Origin: Sipunculus nudus | Taxonomy: Eukaryota; Annelida; Sipuncula; Golfingiida; Sipunculidae | Length of the DNA: 64,000 bases | Reading direction: 5' to 3' | NCBI GenBank assembly: GCA_026874595.1 | Contig: CM049322.1 | Location: forward strand, 59,276,886-59,340,885 | Part shown: in pieces, positions 47,357 to 60,833 of the stretch | How the letters are laid out: every line of letters starts with the position of its first letter | How positions within the stretch are numbered: position 1 is the stretch's first letter | Notes under the pieces: generated by a model | Database searches by the model: none | Seen by the model: only the letters and a program-made list of their open reading frames with translations | What the model was told of the DNA's origin: nothing | Program-made: the position numbers and the translations under genes

Positions 47357-50083
47357 TTTCATGCCCGAAGGTTAGGGTAACCCGTATCCTAGATATAGCA
47401 TATATTAAAAGTGACAAACACTTATAGGAGTAAGTCATGCCTGAAGTGTTAGGGTAACCAGTATCCCGGATACAGCATATATAAATAGTGACAAACATTA
47501 CTGGAATATTTCATGCCCGAAGGCTAGGGTAACCCGTATCACGGATATACCATATATTAACAGTGACAAACTCTTACAGGAGTAAGTCATGCCTGAAGGG
47601 TTAGGGTAACCCGTATCCCGGATATGGCATATATTAAAAGGGACAAACACTTACTGGAATATTTCAGTCCATGAGGGTATACCTTAACCGTATCACGCAT
47701 ATACCATATATTTATAGTGACAAACACTTATTGGAGTATTTCATGTACAAAGTGTAAGGGTAACTCATATTCGGATGAAGCATATAGTGATAGTGATTAA
47801 GACATACTGAAGTATTTCATGTCCTTAGGGTTAGAGTAACCCGTACCCCGGATATAGCATATATTATTATTGAAGAACACTTTCTGGAGTATTTCATGCC
47901 CGAAGCGTTAGGGTAACCCGGATCCTGGATATAGTATATATTAATAGTGACAAACACCTACTGGAGTATTTTATGCCCGAAGGGTTAGGGTTACCTGTAT
48001 CCTGGATATAGCATATAATAATATTGACAAACACCTACTGGAGTATTTCATGCCAGAAGGGTAAAGGTAACCCGTTTCCCGGACATAGCATATATTAATA
48101 GTGACAAACACCTACTGGAGTATTTCAAGCCCGAAGGGTAAGGGTAACCCGTATCCTGGATATAGCATATATTAATAATGACAAACACTTACTCGATTAT
48201 TTCATGTCCGAAGGGTTAGGGTTACCCGTATCCTGGATATAGCATATATTAATAGTGACAAACGCTTACTGGAGTATCTCATGCTGTGAAGGGTTACGGT
48301 AACCCGTTTCCCGGATATACCATATATTCATAGTGGCAAACACGTACTGTAGTATTTCATGCCCGAAAGGTTTGGGTAACCCGTATCTCAAATATAGCAT
48401 ACATTAATAGTGACATACACTTACTGAAGTATTTTTACCCGAAGGGTTAGGGTAACCCGTATCCCGGATATAGCATATATTAATAGTGACAAACACTTAT
48501 AGTTGTATGTCATGCCCGAAGGGTTAGGGTAACCCGTTTTCCGGATATTGCATATATTATAAGTCTCAAACACTTAATGGATTATTTCATGGTCGAAGTG
48601 TTAGGGTAACCCGTAAACATTACTGGAATATTTCATGCCCAAAGGATTAGGGTAACCCGTATCCCGGATGTAGCATATATTAATAGCGACAAACAAATAA
48701 TGGGGTATTTCATGCGCAAAGGGTTAGGGTAACCCGTTTCCCGGATAGAGCATATATTAAAAGTGACAAACACTTACAGGGGCATGTCATGTCCGAAGGG
48801 TTAGGGTAACCCGTATTCCGGATATAGCATATTTTAATAGTGACAAACACATATAGGATTAAGTTATACCTGAAGGGTAAGGGTAACCCGTATCCCGGAT
48901 ATAGCATATATTAATAGTGACAAACATTACTGGAATATTTCATGCCCAAAGGGTTAGGGTAACCCGTATCCCGGATATAGCATATATTAATAGTGACAAA
49001 CACTTATGGAAAATTTCATTCCCGAAGGGTAAACCTAACCCCTAACCCGGATATACCATATATTTATTGTGACAAACACTTATTGGAGTATTTCATGTAC
49101 AAAGTGGAAGGGTAACACATATCCCGGATAAAGCATATACTGATAGTGACTAAGACATACTGGAGTATTTCGTGTCGTAAGGGTTAGAGTAACCCGTACC
49201 CCGGATATAGCATATATTATTATTGAAGAACACTTACTGGAGTATTTCATGCCCGAAGGGTTAGGGTAACCCGTATCCCGGATTAGCATATATTAAATGT
49301 GACAAACACTTATTTGAGTATTTAGGTCCGAATGGTTACGGTAACACCTATCCCGGATTAGCAAATATCAAATGTGACAAACACTTACTGGATTATTTCA
49401 TGCGGGAAGGGTAAGGGTAACCCGTTCCCCTGATATTGCATATAATAATAGTGAAAACACTTACTCGTGTATTCATGCCTGAAGGGTTAGGGTAACCCGG
49501 GTCTCGGTCAAGTATATATGAATAGTGACAAACAATTACTGGTGTATCTCATGCTCGAAGGATAAGGTTATTCCGTATCCCGGATGAAGCATATATTAAT
49601 AGTGACAAACAACTACTGGAGTAGTTCATGCAAAATAGGTTAGGGTAACTCTTGTCCCGGATATAGCATATATATATTAATAGTGACAAACACTTACTGG
49701 AGTATTTTATGCCAGAATGGTAAGGGTAACCCATATCTTTGATTAGCATTTATTAAATGTAACAAATACTTATCCGGGTATTTCATGCATGAAGGGTTAT
49801 GGATCCCCATATCCCGGATATATATTATATTAATAGAGACAAACACTCGAGTATTTCATGTCCGAAGTGTTAGGGTAACCCCTATCCCGGGTATAGCATA
49901 TATTAATAGTGACTAACACTTATTGGAGTATTTTATGCTCGAAGGCTTAAGGTAACCCGTATCCGGATATAGCATATATTAATAGCGACAAACACCTACT
50001 GGAGTATTTTATGCCCGACGGTTTAGGATTACCCGTATCCTGGATAAAGCATAAATTAATAGTGACAAAGACTTACTGGAGTC
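47357..50083 (+). repeat. Higher-order repeat unit H4, 2,727-bp variant
   Basis: The right part matches H2/H3, but the left 1.1 kb (about 47388-48496) is a different monomer series replacing the 1.25 kb found in H2 and H3, making the unit 146 bp shorter. Confidence 0.9.
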
Positions 50084-51229
50084 TTTCATGCCCGAAGGTT
50101 AGGGTAACCCGTATCCTAGATATAGCATATATTAAAAGTGACAAACACTTATAGGAGTAAGTCATGCCTGAAGTGTTAGGGTAACCAGTATCCCGGATAC
50201 AGCATATATAAATAGTGACAAACATTACTGGAATATTTCATGCCCGAAGGCTAGGGTAACCCGTATCACGGATATACCATATATTAACAGTGACAAACTC
50301 TTACAGGAGTAAGTCATGCCTGAAGGGTTAGGGTAACCCGTATCCCGGATATGGCATATATTAAAAGGGACAAACACTTACTGGAATATTTCATTCCCGG
50401 AGGGTATACCTTAACCGTATCACGCATATACCATATATTTATAGTGACAAACACTTATTGGAGTATTTCATGTACAAAGTGTAAGGGTAACTCATATTCG
50501 GATGAAGCATATAGTGATAGTGACTAAGACATACTGAAGTATTTCATGTCCTTAGGGTTAGAGTAACCCGTACCCCGGATATAGCATATATTATTATTGA
50601 AGAACACTTTCTGGAGTATTTCATGCCCGAAGCGTTAGGGTAACCCGGATCCTGGATATAGTATATATTAATAGTGACAAACACCTACTGGAGTATTTTA
50701 TGCCCGAAGGGTTAGGGTTACCTGTATCCTGGATATAGCATATAATAATATTGACAAACACCTACTGGAGTATTTCATGCCAGAAGGGTTAAGGTAACCC
50801 GTTTCCCGGACATAGCATATATTAATAGTGACAAACACCTACTGGAGTATTTCAAGCCCGAAGGGTAAGGGTAACCCGTATCCTGGATATAGCATATATT
50901 AATAATGACAAACACTTACTCGAGTATTTCATGTCCGAAGGGTTAGGGTTACCCGTATCCTGGATATAGCATATATTAATAGTGACAAACGCTTACTGGA
51001 GTATCTCATGCTGTGAAGGGTTACGGTAACCCGTTTCCCGGATATACCATATATTCATAGTGGCAAACACGTACTGTAGTATTTCATGCCCGAAAGGTTT
51101 GGGTAACCCGTATCTCAAATATAGCATACATTAATAGTGACATACACTTACTGAAGTATTTTTACCCGAAGGGTTAGGGTAACCCGTATCCCGGATATAG
51201 CATATATTAATAGTGACAAACACTTACTG
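50084..51229 (+). repeat. Higher-order repeat unit H5, partial copy of the variant
   Basis: Matches the left 1.1 kb of H4 at a 2,727-bp offset, then leaves it near 51229. Beyond, the monomers decay towards the array edge. Confidence 0.88.
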
Positions 51230-54200
51230 GGTTATTTTATGCCCGAACGGTTATGGTAACCCTTATCCAGGATATAGCATATTTTCTAGGTGACAAACAA
51301 TTACTGGTGTATATCATGCCCGAAGGATAAGGGTAAACCGTATCCCGGAAGTAGCATATATTATTAGTGACAAACACCTAATGGAGTATTTCATGCAAAA
51401 TAGGGTAACCCGTGTTCCAGATATTGCATATATATTTTAGTGGTGATAAGCACTTATATATTAATCGTGACAAACATTACAGGAGTATTTCATGCTGGAA
51501 GGAGCATATATCACTAGTGAGAAACACTGACTGTAGTATTTCATACCCTAAGGGTTAGGGTAACCCGTGTCCCGGATATATCATATATTAATAGGGACAA
51601 ACACTTACTGAGGTATTTTATGTCCGAAGGCTTAGGGTAACCCGTTTCACGGATATACTATAAGGACATCTTGTAAAATGTCACCAGTGTCACGCTCTAT
51701 AGTATTCAATGCCCGAAGGGTTAGGGTTACACATATACAGATATATTAGGAGACCTGTGAAACGCACTTACTGGAGATAGGCGGGAAACTGCCCGTAGCG
51801 GCAGTCTTGACACTTTTTATGGTAGCAAATACCTGCTATTTGCGCGGGCAATTCATCGGAACCCTCTGGTAGCGCGCTCTGATATCCACTACCCCAGGCA
51901 GCAGTATTGTCACTTTTTATGGTAGCAAATAGCAGCTATTTGCGCGTGCGACGCATGAGGCCCCCCTTGGCGGCAGATATGATACTTTTTATAGTAGCAA
52001 ATAGCTGCTATTTGCGCGTGCGATTCACTGGGACCCCTCTGGCAGCCTGCTATGATATCCACTACCCCAGGCGGCAGTCTGGACACTATGGTATGGTAGC
52101 AAATTGCTGCTATTTGCCCTTGCGACTCATGGGGGCCTCTCTGTCAGGCCGCTTTCATATCCACTCCCCCTGGCAGCAGTCTTGGCACCTTTAAAGGTAG
52201 CAAATAGCTGCTATTTTCGCGTGCGATTCATGGGGCCCCTTCGGCCTCTGGCAGCCCGCTCTGATATCTACTCCCCCTGGAGGCAGCCTTGACACTTTTA
52301 TGGTAGCAAATAGCTGTTAGCGCATGCGACCCATGGGGGCCTCCCTGTCAGGCCGCTCTCATAATCACTCCCCCTGGCGGCAGTCTTGGCACCTTTAAAG
52401 GTAGCAAATAGCTGCTATTTGCGCGTGCGATTCATGGGGCCCCTTCGGCCTCTGGCAGCCCGCTCTGATATCTACTCCCCCTGGCGGCAGTCTTGACAAT
52501 TTTATGGTAGCAAATAGCTGCTATTTGCGCTTGCAACTCATGGGGGCCTCTCTGTCAGGCCGCTCTCATAACCACTCCCCCTGGCGGCAGTCTTGGCCCC
52601 TTTAAAGGTAGCAAATAGCTGCTATTTGCGCGTGCGATTCATGGGGCCCCTTCGGCCTCTCGCAGCCCGCTCTGATATCTAATCCCCCGGCCGGCAGTCT
52701 TAACACATTTTATGGTAGCAAATAGCTGCTATTTGCGCTGGCGACTCATGGGGGCCTCCCTGTCAGGCCACTCTCATTACCACTCCCCCTGGCGGCAGTC
52801 TTGGCACATTTTAAGGTAGCAAATAGCTGCTATTTTCGCGTGCGATTCATGGGGCCCCCTCGGCTTCTGGCAGCCCGCTCTCATATCTACTCCCCCTGTC
52901 GGCAGTCTTGACACTTTTATGGTAGCAAATAGCTGCTATTTGCGCTTGTAACTCATGGGGGCCACCCTGTCAGGCCGCTCTCATAACCACTCCCCATGGC
53001 GGCAGTCTTGGTATGTTTAAAGGTAGCAAATAGCTGCTATTTGCGCGTTTAAATTATGGGGCCCCCCTCGGCCTCTGGCATCCCGTTCTGATATCTACTC
53101 CCCTGGCGGCAGTCTGGACACTTTTAAGGTAGCAAATAGCTGCTATTTGCGCTTGCGACTCATGGGGGCCTCTCTGTCAGGCCACTCTCATAACCACTCC
53201 CCCTGGCGGCAGTCTTGGCACATTTTAAGGTAGCAAATAGCTGCTATTTGCGCTTGCGATTCATGGGGCACCCTCTGGCAGCCCTGTCTGCGTCCACTCC
53301 TCCTGGCGGCAGTTTTGACACTTTTTATGGTAGCAAGTAGCTGCTATTTTTGCTTGAGACTCATGGGGGCCCCTCTGTCTGTCCAGTCTCATGTCCGCTC
53401 CCTCTGGCGGCAGTCTTAAAACTCAATGCGATGCAACTAAAAATTTTACCTCGTCCTAATTTTTTAGGGTAGCAAATAGCTGCTATTTGCGCGTGCGACT
53501 CATGGGGCCCCTGTGGCAGTCCTGTCTCTAGTCCACTCCCCCTGGTGGCAGTCTTGACATATTTTATGGTAGCAAATAGCTGCTATTTGCGCTTGCGACT
53601 CGTGGTGACCCCTCTGCCAGGCCGCTGAGATCTCTTCTCCCCCTGGCGGCAGTCTTCACAACTTTTATGGTAGCAAAAAGCTGCTATTTGCGCGTGCGAT
53701 TCATTGGGCCCCTGTGGCAGGCTTTAAGATCTCCACTGCCCCTGGTGGCTGTCTTAACACTCCATGTGCTGCTACTATTATTTTACTCCCTCCTAATTTT
53801 TTAGGGTAGCAAATAGCTGCTATTTGCGCGTGCGATTCATAGGGCCCCTGTGGCAGTCCTGTCTCTTGTCCATTCCCCCTGGCGGCAATCTTAACTCTCA
53901 ATGCGATGCTACTATTATTTTACTCCCTCCTAATTTTTTACGGTAGCAAATAGCTGCTATTTACGCTTGCGATTCATTGGGCACCCTCTGGCAGCCCTCT
54001 CTGCGTCCACTCCTCCTGGCGGCAGTTTTGACACTTTTTATGGTAGCAAGTAGCTGCTATTTTTGCTTGAGACTCATGGGGGCCCCTCTGTCTGTCCAGT
54101 CTCATTTCCGCTCCCTCTGGCGGCAGTCTTAAAACTCAATGCGATGCAACTAAAAATTTTACCTCGTCCTAATTTTTTAGGGTAGCAAATAGCTGCTATT

Positions 54201-54681
54201 TGCGCGTGCTACTCATGAGGCCCCTGTGGCAGTCCTGTCTCTAGTCCACTCCCCCTGGTGGCAGTTTTGACATATTTTATGGTAGCAAATAGCTGCTATT
54301 TGCGCTTGCGACTCGTGGTGACCCCTCTGCCAGGCCGCTGAGATCTCTTCTCCCCCTGGCGGCAGTCTTCACAACTTTTATGGTAGCAAATAGCTGCTAT
54401 TTGCGCGTGCGATTCATTGGGCCCCTGTGGCAGGCTTTGAGATCTCCACTGCCCCTGGTGGCTGTCTTAACACTCCATGTGCTGCTACTATTATTTTACT
54501 CCCTCCTAATTTTTTAGGGTAGCAAATAGCTGCTATTTGCGCGTGCGATTCATAGGGCCCCTGTGGCAGTCCTGTCTCTTGTCCACTCCCCCTGGCGGCA
54601 ATCTTAACTCTCAATGCGATGCTACTATTATTTTACTCCCTTCTAATTTTTAAGGGTAGCAAATAGCTGCTATTTGCTCGT

Positions 54682-57600
54682 GCGATTGATAGGGCCCCTG
54701 TGGCAGTCCTGTCTCTTGTCCACTCCCTCTGGCGGCAATCTTAACTCTCAATGCGATGCTACCAGAAATATAACCCAGTCTTAAATTTTTTAGGGTAGCA
54801 AATAGCTGCTATTTGCGCGAGCGATTCATGGGGGCCCCTCTGTCTGCCTGCTCTCATGTACACTCCCCATGGCGGCAGTCTTAACACTCAATGCGATGTT
54901 ACTATATATTTAACCCCTCCTAAATTTTTTAGGGTAGCAAATAGCAGCTATTTGCGCGTGCGATTCCTGGGGCCCCTGTGCGACTCATGAGGGCCCCTCT
55001 GTCTGTCCACTCTCATGTCCACTCCCCCTGGTGGCAGTCTTGACATATTTTATGGTAGCAAATAACTGGTTTTTGCGCTTGCGACTCGTGGTGACCCCTC
55101 TGTCAGGCCGCTCTCATAACCACTCCCCCTGGCGGCAGTCTTGGCACCTTTAAAGGTAGCAAATAGCTGCTATTTGCGCGTGCGATTCATGGGGCCCCTT
55201 CGGCCTCTGGCAGCCCGCTCTGATATCTACTCCCCATGGCGGCAGTCTTGACACTTTTATGGTAGCAAATAGCTGCTATTAGCGCATGCGACCCATGGGG
55301 GCCTCTCTGTCAGGCCGCTCTCATAATCACTCCCCCTGGCGGCAGTCTTGGCACCTTTAAAGGTAGCAAATAGCTGCTATTTGCGCGTGCGATTCATGGG
55401 GCCCCGTCGGCCTCTGGCAGCCCGCTCTGATATCTACTCCCCCTGGCGGCAGTCTTGACACCTTTATGGTAGCAAATAGCTGCTATTAGCGCATGCGACC
55501 CATGGGGGCCTCTCTGTCAGGCCGCTCTCATAATCACTCCCCCTGGCGGCAGTCTTGGCACCTTTAAAGGTAGCAAATAGCTGCTATTTGCGCGTGCGAT
55601 TCATGGGGCCCCTACGGCCTCTGGCAGCCCGCTCTGATATCTACTCCCCCTGGCGGCAGTCTTGACAATTTTATGGTAGCAAATAGCTGCTATTTGCGCT
55701 TGCAACTCATGGGGGCCTCTCTGTCAGGCCGCTCTCATAACCACTCCCCCCTGCGGCAGTCTTGGCACCTTTAAAGGTAGCAAATAGCTGCTATTTGCGC
55801 GTGCGATTCATGGGGTCTTTTCGGCCTCTCGCAGCCCGCTCTGATATCTACTCCCCCTGGCGGCAGTCTTGACACTTTTATGGTAGCAAATAGCTGCTAT
55901 TTGCGCTTGCGACTCATGGGGGCCTCTCTGTCAGGCCGCTCTCATAACCACTCCCTATGGCGGCAGTCTTGGCACCTTTAAAGGTAGCAAATAGCTGCTA
56001 TTTGCGCGTGCGATTCATGGGCCCCTTCGCCCTCTGACAGCCCGCTCTGATATCTACTCCCCCTGGCGGCAGTCTTGACACTTTTATGGTAGCAAATAGC
56101 TGCTATTTGCGCTTGCGACTCATGGGGGATTCTCTGTCAGGCCGCTCTCATAACCACTCCCCCTGGCGGCAGTCTTGGCACCTTTAAAGGTAGCAAATAG
56201 CTGCTATTTGCGCGTTATAATTATGGGGCCCCCCGGCCTATGGCAGCCCGCTCTGATTTCTACTCCCCCTGGCGGCAGTCCTGGCATATTTTAAGGTAGC
56301 AAATAGCTGCTATTTGCGCGTGCGATTCATGGGGCCCCTTCGGCCTCTGGCAGCCCGCTCTGATATCTACTCCCCCTGGCGGCAGTCTTGACACTTTTAT
56401 GGTAGCAAATAGCTGCTATTTGCGCTTGTAACTCATGGGGGCCACCCTGTCAGGCCGCTCTCATAACCACTCCCCATGGCGGCAGTCTTGGTATGTTTAA
56501 AGGTAGCAAATAGCTGCTATTTGTGCGTTTAAATTATGGGGCCCCCCTCGGCCTCTGGCATCCCGTTCTGATATCTACTCCCCCTGGCGGCAGTCTGGAC
56601 ACTTTTAAGGTAGCAAATAGCTGCTATTTGCGCTTGCGGCTCATGTGGGCCTCTCTGTCAGGCCACTCTCATAACCACTCCCCCTGGCGGCAGTCTTGGC
56701 ACATTTTAAGGTAGCAAATAGCTGCTATTTGCGCTTGCGATTCATGGGTAAGTAGCAGCTATTTTTGCTTGAGACTCATTGGGGCCACTCTGTCTGTCCA
56801 GTCTCATGTCCGCTCCCTCTGGCGGCAGTCTTAAAACTCAATGCGATGCAACTAAAAATTTTACCTCGTCCTAATTTTTTAGGGTAGCAAATAGCTGCTA
56901 TTTGCGCGTGCGACTCATGGGGCCCCTGTGGCAGTCCTGTCTCTAGTCCACTCCCCCTGGTGGCAGTCTTGACATATTTTATGGTAGCAAATAGCTGCTA
57001 TTTGCGCTTGCGACTCGTGGTGACCCCTCTGCCAGGCCGCTGAGATCTCTTCTCCCCCTGGCAGCAGTCTTCACAACTTTTATGGTAGCAAAAAGCTGCT
57101 ACTTGCGCGTGCGATTCATTGGGCCCCTGTGGCAGGCTTTGAGATCTCCACTGCCCCTGGTGGCTGTCTTAACACTCCATGTGCTGCTACTATTATTTTA
57201 CTCCCTCCTAATTTTTTAGGGTAGCAAATAGCTGCTATTTGCGCGTGCGATTCATAGGGCCCCTGTGGCAGTCCTGTCTCTTGTCCACTCCCCCTGGCGG
57301 CAATCTTAACTCTCAATGCGATGCTACTATTATTTTACTCCCTCCTAATTTTTAAGGGTAGCAAATAGCTGCTATTTGCGCTTGCGATTCACGGGGCACC
57401 CTCTGGCAGCCCTCTCTGCGTCCACTCCTCCTGGCGGCAGTTTTGACACTTTTTATGGTAGCAAGTAGCTGCTATTTTTGCTTGAGACTCATGGGGGCCC
57501 CTCTGTCTGTCCAGTCTCATTTCCGCTCCCTCTGGCGGCGGTCTTAAAACTCAATGCGATGCAACTAAAAATTTTACCTCGTCCTAATTTTTTAGGGTAG

Positions 57601-58096
57601 CAAATAGCTGCTATTTGCGCGTGCGACTCATGGGGCCCCTGTGGCAGTCCTGTCTCTAGTCCACTCCCCCTGGTGGCAGTCTTGACATATTTTATGGTAG
57701 CAAATAGCTGCTATTTGCGCTTGCGACTCGTGGTGACCCCTCTGCCAGGCCGCTGAGATCTCTTCTCCCCCTGGCGGCAGTCTTCACAATTTTTATGGTA
57801 GCAAATAGCTGCTATTTGCGCGTGCGATTCATTGGGCCCCTGTGGCAGGCTTTGAGATCTCCACTGCCCCTGGTGGCTGTCTTAACACTCCATGTGCTGC
57901 TACTATTATTTTACTCCCTCCTAATTTTTTAGGGTAGCAAATAGCTGCTATTTGCGCGTGCGATTCATAGGGCCCCTGTGGCAGTCCTGTCTCTTGTCCA
58001 CTCCCCCTGGCGTCAATCTAAACTCTCAATGCGATGCTACTATTATTTTACTCCCTCCTATTTTTTAAGGGTAGCAAATAGCTGCTATTTGCTCGT
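54682..58096 (+). repeat. Second-satellite higher-order repeat unit, 3,415 bp
   Basis: Measured between two occurrences of the rare variant GCGATTGATAGGGCCCCTG. The unit contains a pair of CTCAATGCGATGCAACTAAA monomers 713 bp apart (about 56837 and 57550). Confidence 0.8.
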
Positions 58097-60833
58097 GCGA
58101 TTGATAGGGCCCCTGTGGCAGTCCTGTCTCTTGTCCACTCCCTCTGGCGGCAATCTTAACTCTCAATGCGATGCTACCAGAAATATTACCCAGTCTTAAA
58201 TTTTTTAGGGTAGCAAATAGCTGCTATTTGCGCGAGCGATTCATGGGGGCCCCTCTGTCTGCCTGCTCTCATGTACACTCCCTCTGGCGGCAGTCTTAAC
58301 ACTCAATGCGATGTTACTATATATTTAACCCCTCCTAAATTTTTTAGGGTAGCAAATAGCAGCTATTTGCGCGTGCGATTCATGGGGCCCCTGTGCGACT
58401 CATGGGGGCCCCTCTGTCTGTCCACTCTCATGTCCACTCCCCCTGGTGGCAGTCTTGACATATTTTATGGTAGCAAATAACTGGTTTTTGCGCTTGCGAC
58501 TCGTGGTTACCCCTCTGTCAGGCCGCTCTCATAACCACTCCCCCTGGCGGCAGTCTTGGCACCTTTAAAGGTAGCAAATAGCTGCTATTTGCGCTTGCGA
58601 CTCATGGGGGCCTCTCTGTCAGGCCGCTCTCATAACCACACCCCCTGGCGGCAGTCTTGGCACCTTTAAAGGTAGCAAATAGCTGCTATTTGCGCGTGCG
58701 ATTCATGGGCCCCTTCGCCCTCTGACAGCCCGCTCTGATATCTACTCCCCCTGGCGGCAGTCTTGACACTTTTATGGTAGCAAATAGCTGCTATTTGCGC
58801 TTGCGACTCATGGGGGATTCTCTGTCAGGCCGCTCTCATAACCACTCCCCCTGGCGGCAGTCTTGGCACGTTTTAAGGTAGCAAATAGCTGCTATTTGCG
58901 CGTTATAATTATGGGGCCCCCCGGCCTCTGGCAGCCCGCTCTGATTTCTACTCCCTCTGGCGGCAGTCCTGGCATATTTTACGGTAGCAAATAGCTGCTA
59001 TTTGCGCGTGCGATTCATGGGGCCCCCTTGGCTTCTGGCAGCCCGCTCTGATATCTACTCCCCCTGGCGGCAGTCTTGACACTTTTATGGTAGCAAATAG
59101 CTGCTAATTGCGCTGGCGACTCATTGGGGCCTCTCTGTCAGGCCACTCTCATTACCACTCCCCCTGGCGGCAGTCTTGGCACATTTTAAGGTAGCAAATA
59201 GCTGCTATTTTCGCGTGCGATTCATGGGGCCCCCTCGGCTTCTGGCAGCCCGCTCTGATATCTACTCCCCCTGTCGGCAGTCTTGACACTTTTATGGTAG
59301 CAAATAGCTGCTATTTGCGCTTGTAACTCATGGGGGCCACCCTGTCAGGCCGCTCTCATAACCACTCCCCATGGCGGCAGTCTTGGTATGTTTAAAGGTA
59401 GCAAATAGCTGCTATTTGCGCGTTTAAATTATGGGGCCCCCCTCGGCCTCTGGCAGCCCGTTCTGATATCTACTCCCCCTGGCGGCAGTCTGGACACTTT
59501 TAAGGTAGCAAGTAGCAGCTATTTTTGCTTGAGACTCATTGGGGCCACTCTGTCTGTCCAGTCTCATGTCCGCTCCCTCTGGCGGCAGTCTTAAAACTCA
59601 ATGCGATGCAACTAAAAATTTTACCTCGTCCTAATTTTTTAGGGTAGCAAATAGCTGCTATTTGCGCGTGCGACTCATGGGGCCCCTGTGGCAGTCCTGT
59701 CTCTAGTCCACTCCCCCTGGTGGCAGTCTTGACGTATTTTATGGTAGCAAATAGCTGCTATTTCCCTCTGCCAGGCCGCTGAGATCTCTTCTCCCCCTGG
59801 CGGCAGTCTTCACAACTTTTATGGTAGCAAATAGCTGCTATTTGCGCGTGCGATTCATTGGGCCCCTGTGGCAGGCTTTGATATCTCCACTGCCCCCTGG
59901 TGGCTGTCTTAACACTCCATGTGCTGCTACTATTATTTTACTCCCTCCTAATTTTTACGGTAGCAAATAGCTGCTATTTGCGCGTGCGATTCATAGGGCC
60001 CCTGTGGCAGTCCTGTCTCTTGTCCACTCCCCCTGGCGGCAATCTTAACTCTCAATGCGATGCTACTATTATTTACTCCCTCCAAATTTTTTAGGGTAGC
60101 AAATAGCTGCTATTTGCGCTTACGATTCATGGGGCACCCTCTGGCAGCCCTCTCTGCGTCCACTCCTCCTGGCGGCAGTTTTGACACTTTTTATGGTAGC
60201 AAGTAGCTGCTATTTTTGCTTGAGACTCATGGGGGCCCCTCTGTCTGTCCAGTCTCATGTCCGCTCCCTCTGGCGGCAGTCTTAAAACTCAATGCGATGC
60301 AACTAAAAATTTTACCTCGTCCTATTTTTTTAGGGGAGCAAATAGCTGCTATTTGCGCGTGCGACTCATGGGGCCCTGTGGCAGTCCTGTCTCTAGTCTA
60401 CTCCCCCTGGTGGCAGTCCTGACATATTTTATGGTAGCAAATAGCTGCTATTTGCGCTTGCGACTCGTGGTGACCCCTCTGCCAGGCCGCTGAGATCTCT
60501 TCTCCCCCTCGCGGCAGTCTTTACAACTTTTATGGTAGCAAATAGCTGCTATTTGCGCGTGCGATTCATTGGGCCCCTGTGGCAGGCTTTGAGATCTCCA
60601 CTGCCCCTGGTGGCTGTATTAACACTCCATGTGCTGCTACTATTATTTTACTCCCTCCTAATTTTTTAGGGTAGCAAATAGCTGCTATTTGCGCGTGCGA
60701 TTCATAGGGCCCCTGTGGCAGTCCTGTCTCTTGTCCACTCACCCTGGCGGCAATCTTAACTCTCAATGCGATGCTACTATTATTTTACTCCCTCCTAATT
60801 TTTTAGGGTAGCAAATAGCTGCTATTTGCTCGT
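58097..60833 (+). repeat. Second-satellite higher-order repeat unit, 2,737 bp
   Basis: Same anchor as the preceding unit; the internal pair spacing is about 693 bp (59597 and 60290). Shorter through loss of monomers. Confidence 0.8.

Larger units (their letters stand above)
37869..51775 (+). repeat. Main satellite array: 77-bp monomers with a telomere-like hairpin motif
   Basis: About 180 head-to-tail monomers. Successive cores at 38732, 38809 and 38886 are exactly 77 bp apart; others vary by deletions. The monomer reads TATTTCATGCCCGAA, then GGGTTAGGGTAACCC, then GTATCCCGGATATAGCATAT, then ATTAATAGTGACAAACACTT and ACTGGAG. The core contains one TTAGGG hexamer, and its GGGTTA and TAACCC arms can pair across GGG. 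Short minus-strand frames recurring here follow the repeat and are not genes. Confidence 0.97.

Noticed and set aside
38569-49749. Repeated 65-78-codon minus-strand frames in the TTAGGG satellite
   Set aside because: They recur at 2,873- or 2,727-bp steps only because the DNA repeats; they switch frames and stop at ordinary monomer variation.
36222-51775. A true interstitial telomere
   Set aside because: The TTAGGG hexamer occurs once per 77 bp and is not tandem, so this is a satellite containing the motif, not telomeric repeat DNA.
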